Positions 1 to 4,103 of a stretch of DNA of 10,064 bases are shown here, piece after piece; position 1 is the first letter of the stretch, and every line of letters begins with the position of its first letter. Source of the stretch: Fidelibacterota bacterium (GTDB lineage: Bacteria; Fidelibacterota; Fidelibacteria; Fidelibacterales; Fidelibacteraceae); NCBI GenBank assembly GCA_029931905.1, contig JAOZRH010000071.1, positions 1 through 10,064 of the forward strand, in the 5' to 3' direction. Under the pieces are notes generated by a model. The model made no database searches, was not told where the DNA came from, and saw only the letters and a list, made by a program, of their open reading frames with translations. The translations under genes and the position numbers were made by a program.

Positions 1-302
1 GTACAGTTCAAGAAGATATTTTAGATTTTTGTCGAGCTGATTCTGTTTGTGTATTACGATATAATAATTTTAATAGAGAATTATTTACAAACAAAGTGAT
101 AGAAATTAAAAATAATCATATAGATTATGATTATGAATTTGAAAGGTATGATGATCAATTTTATTGTACAGAATTAATCAATTATTTATATGATGGTTTA
201 TTTAATGATTCATTTGAAGAAACCTTTGGAAATTCTGTTTTATTACCTGATGCTATCCGTGATCATAGAAAATTAGAATTGATTTTAGAATTTAAACATT
301 AA
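1..302 (+). CDS. YiiX/YebB-like permuted papain-fold cysteine hydrolase, C-terminal part (5' end outside window)
   Basis: The reading frame is open from base 3 to the TAA at 300-302, so this is the last ~99 residues of a gene that begins upstream; an internal GTG at 96 has no claim to be the start. What is seen: an EDILDF helix, a VCVLRY strand, then a YDYEFERYDD stretch leading directly into FYCTELINYLYDG. In the YiiX/YebB (Orthopox G6R-like, NlpC/P60-related) family, a 'YDxxF...D..xYCSELV' block carries the catalytic Cys, and the catalytic His lies further N-terminal because the papain fold is permuted. The Cys in FYCTEL fits that role; the His would be outside the window. Known members are thought to hydrolyse amide or ester bonds in peptidoglycan or lipids. 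In a phage, a role at the cell envelope is possible but inferred. The match covers only part of the domain. Confidence 0.6.
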   Translation, partial: TVQEDILDFCRADSVCVLRYNNFNRELFTNKVIEIKNNHIDYDYEFERYDDQFYCTELINYLYDGLFNDSFEETFGNSVLLPDAIRDHRKLELILEFKH

Positions 303-338
303 TTCTAAGAACTATTTGGCATACGCACAAAGTTTGAA

Positions 339-1280
339 ATGAGTTTACATTTATATAGTAATGTAAAATCGAATGTACCTAAAGAAATAGTATTTAAAGA
401 TAAAGGGATTTATTCCAATCAAGACTATTCAGATTTTTTCTATGGACTCTATGAAAGAGAACTAAGAGATTTTGATCATAAATCTCTTGATATATTTTCT
501 TTAGTTGAATCTTTAAAATTTAATCAATTAGATCTTTTTACTGATATAAAAAATGATTCTCAAGCAGTTTTAGATTTATATTCTAAGATAAATAAATCTG
601 AAAACTCTCTTGGATTATATACGAATGTAGATGAAACTAAAGAAAAACAAAATCTTTCTTTGTATTCTAGTATTTCGAAATTTTCAGTTTCAGATTTATC
701 TTTATATACTAAACTAGTTTGTCCAGATTTTAAGGTTTATATAATTGATTCTCAAACAAATCAACCTATAAATAATGTTAATTGGCAATTATTTAGAAGA
801 GATAAAACAATTAGTTTAAATCAACCTGTTGATCAAAATCATATATTGGTAGATTCTGGAATTGCTTCTTTAGGTATAATTAGTATTTATTTAGATGATT
901 ATAATTTAAGAAATAATGACGATGATTATTATTTAAGAATTTGGAAACAACAAAATATTTATACAAACTCAAATTTGTATATATCATATTACTACGAAGA
1001 TTATGTTAATAATATTAAAAAATGTACTTATTCAACTCTTAGAACATATTTGAAGAAAGAAGGTTCTGGTGAGACGGTTGAGAAGGTTGTTTATCAAGGA
1101 GCCGGTGGTGGTGGAATAATATCAACACCAAAAACGATAAGAGTTAAAAGTAAATTAATATATTATGATGAAGTTGATGTGCTCTGTGATTTAAAAGAAA
1201 AAATAAAAGTAAAAACCAAATTAAAATCAATTAAGATTGATGATATTGATATTAAATTAGAAGGAGTTTTTTATGTCTAA
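339..1280 (+). CDS. Probable phage structural protein with 14-residue tandem repeats and a beta-rich C-terminal half
   Basis: 313 residues, family not recognised. Residues 50-127 hold about six copies of a ~14-residue unit starting LDLY/LSLY/LDLF (first Leu at 50, 64, 78, 91, 106, 120), with a related LHLY at the N-terminus. Residues ~130-235 look like one beta-sandwich: a KVYIIDSQTNQPINNVNW start typical of Ig-like or transthyretin-like 'decorating' domains, then alternating hydrophobic strands. Residues 253-262 are Gly-rich (QGAGGGG). The last ~45 residues contain two ~19-residue imperfect copies beginning VKSKL and VKTKL. There is no signal peptide, membrane segment or catalytic motif. ATG 339 is the first plausible start after the in-frame stop at 306-308, though its SD is weak. 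The 3' end overlaps the next gene by 8 bases, so the two are co-translated. A role as a virion fibre, spike or decoration protein is inferred. Confidence 0.6.
   Translation: MSLHLYSNVKSNVPKEIVFKDKGIYSNQDYSDFFYGLYERELRDFDHKSLDIFSLVESLKFNQLDLFTDIKNDSQAVLDLYSKINKSENSLGLYTNVDETKEKQNLSLYSSISKFSVSDLSLYTKLVCPDFKVYIIDSQTNQPINNVNWQLFRRDKTISLNQPVDQNHILVDSGIASLGIISIYLDDYNLRNNDDDYYLRIWKQQNIYTNSNLYISYYYEDYVNNIKKCTYSTLRTYLKKEGSGETVEKVVYQGAGGGGIISTPKTIRVKSKLIYYDEVDVLCDLKEKIKVKTKLKSIKIDDIDIKLEGVFYV
486..719 (+). repeat. Six tandem ~14-residue (42-base) coding repeats, LxLY type
   Basis: Leu-x-Leu/Ile-Tyr/Phe-Ser/Thr begins at residues 50, 64, 78, 91, 106 and 120 of the 339-1280 protein, spacings of 14, 14, 13, 15 and 14. 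Each unit is hydrophobic-Tyr strand, then polar residues, often followed by I/V at +3 to +5. The DNA copies are diverged, so the period shows mainly at protein level. One short beta strand per unit is the likely structure. Confidence 0.7.
1143..1265 (+). repeat. Two imperfect ~19-residue C-terminal repeats
   Basis: Residues 269-287 and 291-309 of the 339-1280 protein align: VKSKL versus VKTKL, then a strand rich in Ile/Tyr/Asp (DEVDVLCDLKE versus DDIDIKLEG). Both copies alternate charged and hydrophobic residues as in beta strands. This is an imperfect internal duplication seen by eye. Confidence 0.5.
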
Positions 1281-1755
1281 AGACAAAATAACTATTAATT
1301 TAGACAAAACTTCGAAGCTTAAATTCGAAAATGTAATTTCCGGAACAGAAGCTACAGCAGAATCTTTTTTTGAGATACCATTATCTGAAAGAATGAGCAT
1401 TATTCTTAAAGGTAAAGATATACGTGAAGATGGAAAGATAATAAGTGAGATAGAGATACCACCTCTTAAAGGATTTTTCAATAAATCAAAATTAGTTGAA
1501 AATGCTAAATTTAATGTTAAAGTTTCTAAATCACTTTTTACTCCATGGGAAGGTATTTTAGAATTAAAGAGACCTGTAGAGGTTGATACTTGTTTGAAAG
1601 AAACAAGTATAGAAGAAAAAACTGGACCAGTAATCCAAACTTCTCTTAGTGGTGTTGAAGAATATTTAGAAGAAGCTTGTGACAGAACTAAAAAGAAAAA
1701 TTCTAAGAAGAAGAAAAAATTTAAGCCTTCGAAATTGACTAATGATTATCTTTAA
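1273..1755 (+). CDS. Beta-domain protein with Lys-rich tail; prohead-core-like, uncertain
   Basis: 160 residues. The start is ATG 1273 with AAGGAG at 1261-1266 and a 6-base spacer; it overlaps the previous gene by 8 bases. Residues 1-105 form alternating strands: an ITINLD start, then MSIILKGKDIREDGK, an EIEIPPLKGFF segment and KFNVKVSKSLFTPWEGILEL. The order 'ILxGK..dGK..xxxIPPLK...xxFNVxVsxxxFTPWE' recalls small beta proteins annotated as prohead core in marine T4-like phages. That comparison is from memory and weak. Residues 139-151 are a dense Lys run (KKKNSKKKKKFK), suited to binding nucleic acid or an acidic partner, and the tail is probably disordered. There is no enzymatic motif. The 74-residue basic protein follows after 12 bases, so the pair may act together in head assembly (inference). 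The alternative is an unrelated accessory structural protein. Confidence 0.55.
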   Translation: MSKDKITINLDKTSKLKFENVISGTEATAESFFEIPLSERMSIILKGKDIREDGKIISEIEIPPLKGFFNKSKLVENAKFNVKVSKSLFTPWEGILELKRPVEVDTCLKETSIEEKTGPVIQTSLSGVEEYLEEACDRTKKKNSKKKKKFKPSKLTNDYL

Positions 1756-1767
1756 GGAGTTATTAAT

Positions 1768-1992
1768 ATGTTTAAACAGTCACTTGTAAAATTTGATCGA
1801 AAAAAGAAATTGGATATGCTAATTGGAAAAATTGCTGTTAAGATGGCAACTGAAGCAAATGATCCTCTTGCGAGAAAATATTTAAAAGTTAAAAAAATAT
1901 ATTTTGGTTTGAAAGATAAAATGATGCAAAAATATGGAGCAAGAGCTAGAAAAGCTGCTATGCAAATAGCTAATAAATCTAGAAGAAAATAA
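1768..1992 (+). CDS. Small very basic protein, unknown function
   Basis: 74 residues from ATG 1768, with AAGGAG at 1754-1759 and an 8-base spacer; the SD overlaps the stop of the preceding gene. The sequence is Lys/Arg-rich throughout, predicted mostly helical, with basic ends: FDRKKK near residue 9 and a GARARKAAMQIANKSRRK tail. There are no Cys, no membrane segment and no recognised family. The charge suggests a nucleic-acid-binding or internal head protein, or a partner of an acidic scaffold; this is inference from composition. It is the last gene before a terminator whose stem begins inside its stop codon, so it closes the 339-1992 operon. Confidence 0.6.
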   Translation: MFKQSLVKFDRKKKLDMLIGKIAVKMATEANDPLARKYLKVKKIYFGLKDKMMQKYGARARKAAMQIANKSRRK

Positions 1993-2011
1993 CTTAATAT
2001 TTAAGTTTTTT
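1991..2011 (+). terminator. Intrinsic terminator overlapping the stop codon at 1990-1992
   Basis: A 7-bp perfect inverted repeat AACTTAA (1991-1997), loop TAT, TTAAGTT (2001-2007), runs into a T-tract ending at 2011. The stem is all A-T apart from one G-C pair, so it is weak by itself, but the position just after the last gene and just before a GC-rich RNA segment fits a transcript end. Confidence 0.5.
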
Positions 2012-2030
2012 ATATAGAAATGTTATCTTA

Positions 2031-2201
2031 AAGGCGCCTGAAGAAATAAAGGGTGGGATCGATAACGCAGCGACATTAGTTTGTCAGCTCGCACTATTTC
2101 CCAGTAAATACCCTTGGCGCCAGGGGAGACTTTCGTCCAACAACAATGTTGGACGGACTGCCAGCGGTGGCTGGAGGAAGGATCTCCCATTTTCTTTTTT
2201 T
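2031..2201 (+). ncRNA. Candidate structured non-coding RNA, ~170 nt, two domains plus U-tract; no family recognised
   Basis: This part of the 232-base gap between genes has 84 G/C in the 160 bases 2031-2190, against about 30% around it. Hand folding gives domain 1: GGCGCC 2033-2038 with 2116-2121; AAGGGT 2049-2054 with ACCCTT 2110-2115; GGGA 2055-2058 with TCCC 2099-2102; and an apical helix 2067-2075/2082-2092 (GC, AGC, GACA against TGTC, GCT, GC, with A2086 and C2090 bulged) around a TTAGTT loop. Domain 2: GGGAGA 2124-2129 with TCTCCC 2183-2188, enclosing a perfect 9-bp hairpin 2134-2142/2147-2155 (loop ACAA) and a 5-bp hairpin CCAGC 2161-2165 / GCTGG 2170-2174 (loop GGTG). A T-tract (2190-2201, one C) follows, so the transcript may end there. 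The same element could instead be the leader of the nuclease gene. It does not match tRNA, tmRNA, RNase P, 6S or intron-core features that I can recall. The 5' end is not defined. Confidence 0.6.
2124..2201 (+). terminator. Possible terminator or attenuator: closed domain 2 followed by a U-tract
   Basis: The GC-rich closing stem GGGAGA/TCTCCC (2124-2129/2183-2188) is followed after one base by TTTTCTTTTTTT (2190-2201), placed 10 bases before the nuclease SD. The layout is that of a transcript end or an attenuator, but the stem encloses a 53-base, two-hairpin interior, which is unusual for a simple intrinsic terminator. This is a structural reading only. Confidence 0.4.
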
Positions 2202-2210
2202 CAAAATATA

Positions 2211-2218
2211 AGGAGGAG
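2211..2218 (+). promoter_or_regulatory. Strong ribosome binding site that decides the TTG start at 2225
   Basis: AGGAGGAG is the most complete SD in the window and sits 6 bases before TTG 2225-2227. The frame also stays open upstream to a TTG at 2114, but that lies inside the structured RNA and has no SD, so 2225 is preferred. Confidence 0.75.
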
Positions 2219-2224
2219 AAATCG

Positions 2225-3241
2225 TTGAGTGAATTTAAAGATATTGTGAAAATGATTTCTGAAAATGAAGGTGATAAAATTGTTGCTTCGTCCGCATCAA
2301 AACAAGGTGAAACAAATTCGCCGTTACAAACACCTTTAAAAAATCCAGAAAATTGTCCACAATTTAACAATCAAAGTAATTTAATTGATACAAACCAACA
2401 ATCTCTTCCACCATTTAATATAGAATTATTTGTGGAAGAGATTTGGAAGAAATCAGATAATAAAAATAGATTATATAATCGATTAACACAAAATATTAGT
2501 GGGTATGATATAGCACATAATTGTATTGCTAATGTTGTATTTAAAATTTTACAAACACCAGTAGAATCTTTTGCATCAAAATGGTTGCCAGTTTTAATGA
2601 GAGGAACTATTGGTTCTGCAATTCATGATTTTATTCAAAACACAACAGATCAATTTACAGAATTAGAACCATCTATAAAAGTCCCTTCAATTAGATTTTC
2701 TGGTCGTATTGATGCTTTAATAGGTCATAATATTTTAGCAGAAATCAAATCATGTACTTATGCTGATTATCAGAAAATAATCAAAAATCAAAGACCAAGA
2801 AATGAAGATTTTTATCAAACAATGACTTATAAATATATTTTAGAAAATTATCTAAATGAAGCTAAAACAGCAAATGTTAAGAGAAGAACTCAACCACCAA
2901 AATTAGACTATTATAAAATTGATACTTTACAATTTATTTATGTTGCACATGATCTTTTAGCTTCAGATGTTGAAGATTTTGGAGAGATGTTGTCTCGAAT
3001 CAAACATATAAAGAAAATTTTAAATTCAAAATCTAATACTTTTTTCTTCATGACAACATTGACAATTAATTTAACAGATGAGCTTTCGAAACCATATATT
3101 GATTTTATTGATGAAAAGATTAAAAGAATTAATTGGTATGTTAATAATAACAAATTACCGACAAAAGATGATCCATTCGTGAATAAAAAATGTTTCTTTT
3201 GTCTATATGATAAAGTTTGTCATATAAAAAAGGATTTGTAA
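2225..3241 (+). CDS. Cas4/RecB-like PD-(D/E)XK nuclease with predicted 4Fe-4S cluster
   Basis: 338 residues from TTG 2225. The nuclease core is visible: GSAIHDFI (His134), SGRIDALIGHNILAEIKSCT, giving the D-x9-E-x-K signature Asp163, Glu173 and Lys175, then FYQTMTYKY (Gln198), the usual QxxxY helix of RecB-family nucleases. Cys100 and a C-terminal C-x2-C-x5-C (Cys323, 326, 332) match the one-plus-three Cys arrangement that binds a 4Fe-4S cluster in Cas4 and AddB. Family members are metal-dependent exonucleases or endonucleases on DNA ends. Residues 1-60 are low-complexity Ser/Asn/Gln-rich and likely disordered. No helicase is fused and no cas1 or cas2 is nearby, so a phage recombination, DNA-processing or host-DNA-degrading role is likelier than CRISPR adaptation. 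A structured RNA precedes it and a terminator follows it, so it may form its own transcription unit. Confidence 0.8.
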   Translation: MSEFKDIVKMISENEGDKIVASSASKQGETNSPLQTPLKNPENCPQFNNQSNLIDTNQQSLPPFNIELFVEEIWKKSDNKNRLYNRLTQNISGYDIAHNCIANVVFKILQTPVESFASKWLPVLMRGTIGSAIHDFIQNTTDQFTELEPSIKVPSIRFSGRIDALIGHNILAEIKSCTYADYQKIIKNQRPRNEDFYQTMTYKYILENYLNEAKTANVKRRTQPPKLDYYKIDTLQFIYVAHDLLASDVEDFGEMLSRIKHIKKILNSKSNTFFFMTTLTINLTDELSKPYIDFIDEKIKRINWYVNNNKLPTKDDPFVNKKCFFCLYDKVCHIKKDL

Positions 3242-3245
3242 TATC

Positions 3246-3280
3246 AGAGAGGTCTATTTGACCTCTCTAATTTTATTTTT
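3246..3280 (+). terminator. Strong intrinsic terminator after the nuclease gene
   Basis: A perfect 9-bp stem AGAGAGGTC (3246-3254) / GACCTCTCT (3260-3268) with loop TATTT is followed by a T-rich tail to 3280. It begins 4 bases after the nuclease stop. A TTG inside the loop (3258) extends the next frame upstream but lies within the hairpin and is not a credible start. Confidence 0.85.
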
Positions 3281-3285
3281 TCATT

Positions 3286-3289
3286 GGAG
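3286..3289 (+). promoter_or_regulatory. Ribosome binding site that places the metallopeptidase start at 3297
   Basis: GGAG lies 7 bases before ATG 3297-3299. This chooses 3297 over the in-frame TTG at 3258, which is buried in the terminator hairpin. Confidence 0.7.
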
Positions 3290-3296
3290 AATAAAT

Positions 3297-4103
3297 ATGA
3301 TTATATATGAAGTTTCACCATTTCGGGAAGAAATTTTAAAACAAATTGATAAAGATTTTGCAGAGTTGAAAAAAGATCCAAACGATATAAAAAATCGTAG
3401 AAGAATAGAAAAACATATTAAAGATTTTACAGGTTTAAAAAGAGTACTTTTTACAACAAAGAAAATTGGAACTGCACATGTCATACCAATATATAATGGA
3501 TTAATATTTAAATCAACAAAATTTCGAAATTTGAAAGATATTAAAAAATTATTAGAAGAAGATTTAAAAAATTCAAAATATGTAAATCGTGTTATCATTA
3601 ATTTCAACCCTGTTTTTATGCAAAAACTAAAACCAAGAGAATTAACAGCAGTTTTGTTACATGAGATAGGACATATCTATCAACACAAAAGTCATGTTTA
3701 TCATGTGTTGAGAACAATTTTTTCAAAATCGAGTGGAATATTAATTTTCTTTTTACCAATAATTCCTGCATTAATAACAATTCTTTTAATTCTCAGATCT
3801 ATTGATTTTTTGGAGCATCGAAATGAATATAATGCAGATGAATTCGCTAATAAATATGGTTATGGTGATGAATTAGTTCGAGCTTTCAAAAAGACTTTAA
3901 CACCACAAAATAAAAAACCAGTTAAAGAAATAGTAAAAGAGTTTCTGTTAAAAATCTTTTTGGGCACATCTCATCCACCAACAAAAAAACGTATGTGTAA
4001 ATTAATAAATGATTCTTTAAAAAAATATAAAGATCTTTATCCAAATTATTCAAAAGAATTGATATTATTAACAAAAGAACTCAAATGTGAGGTTAAAACA
4101 TGA
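3297..4103 (+). CDS. M48-type zinc metallopeptidase with a membrane segment
   Basis: 268 residues. The zinc motif HEIGH is at 122-126 (His122, Glu123 catalytic, His126), preceded by an ELTAVLL helix as in M48 gluzincins. A hydrophobic stretch at ~147-167 (ILIFFLPIIPALITILLIL) is probably membrane-inserted. NEYNAD at 176-181 supplies the third zinc ligand, Glu177, with Asp181 in the usual E-x3-D position. SHPPTKKR at 225-232 is the C-terminal hallmark of HtpX, Ste24 and Oma1 relatives. All expected catalytic elements are present, so activity is likely. The single membrane segment between the HEXXH and the E-x3-D helix is fewer than in cellular HtpX. The stop overlaps the next start (ATGA at 4100-4103), tying the gene to the structural operon. 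Its substrate is unknown: virion proteins, a host membrane protein or a lysis step are all possible. Confidence 0.85.
   Translation: MIIYEVSPFREEILKQIDKDFAELKKDPNDIKNRRRIEKHIKDFTGLKRVLFTTKKIGTAHVIPIYNGLIFKSTKFRNLKDIKKLLEEDLKNSKYVNRVIINFNPVFMQKLKPRELTAVLLHEIGHIYQHKSHVYHVLRTIFSKSSGILIFFLPIIPALITILLILRSIDFLEHRNEYNADEFANKYGYGDELVRAFKKTLTPQNKKPVKEIVKEFLLKIFLGTSHPPTKKRMCKLINDSLKKYKDLYPNYSKELILLTKELKCEVKT

Noticed and set aside
2001..2030. Promoter for the RNA: TATATA at 2011-2016 or TATCTT at 2024-2029.
   Set aside because: AT-rich hexamers are common here. The possible -35 boxes match poorly, and no second copy of the motif exists in the window, so it is not listed as a feature.
2038..2044. Hammerhead ribozyme core: CTGAAGA fits CUGANGA.
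   Set aside because: No stem II closes on it with a following GAAA, and no cleavage-site stem is present. A seven-base match is expected by chance.
2049..2067. T-box leader: GGGTGGGATCG resembles the GGGTGGTACCG T-box core, and CTTTCGTCC with GGACG follows.
   Set aside because: There is no room for Stem I between the terminator at 1991-2011 and this site, the spacing to the later hairpin is too long, and the T-box-like bases are instead used in paired stems with 2099-2115.
2114..2150. Cobalamin riboswitch box (GCGCCAGGGGAGAC is partly like the B12 box).
   Set aside because: Other conserved elements are absent and the AGGGGAGA bases pair with TCTCCC in a terminator-like stem; no B12-related gene follows.
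2031..2201. Group I or II intron, or a homing element interrupting a gene.
   Set aside because: The flanking genes are both complete and do not join into one frame; no P7-like or domain V motif is visible, and the adjacent nuclease is not an HNH, GIY-YIG or LAGLIDADG type.
2114..2224. N-terminal extension of the nuclease from TTG 2114.
   Set aside because: The frame is open, but it crosses the folded RNA and the U-tract, has no SD, and the extra residues (Trp/Cys/Phe-rich) do not resemble the rest of the protein.
2023..2370. Minus-strand 115-residue frame across the RNA and nuclease start.
   Set aside because: It is the shadow of the GC-rich RNA and the nuclease; it has no SD and an unnatural Ser/Cys/Trp composition. 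Other minus-strand frames (1257-1481, 2938-3153, 3281-3607, 4281-4505, 4759-5022, 8752-8973) are likewise shadows.
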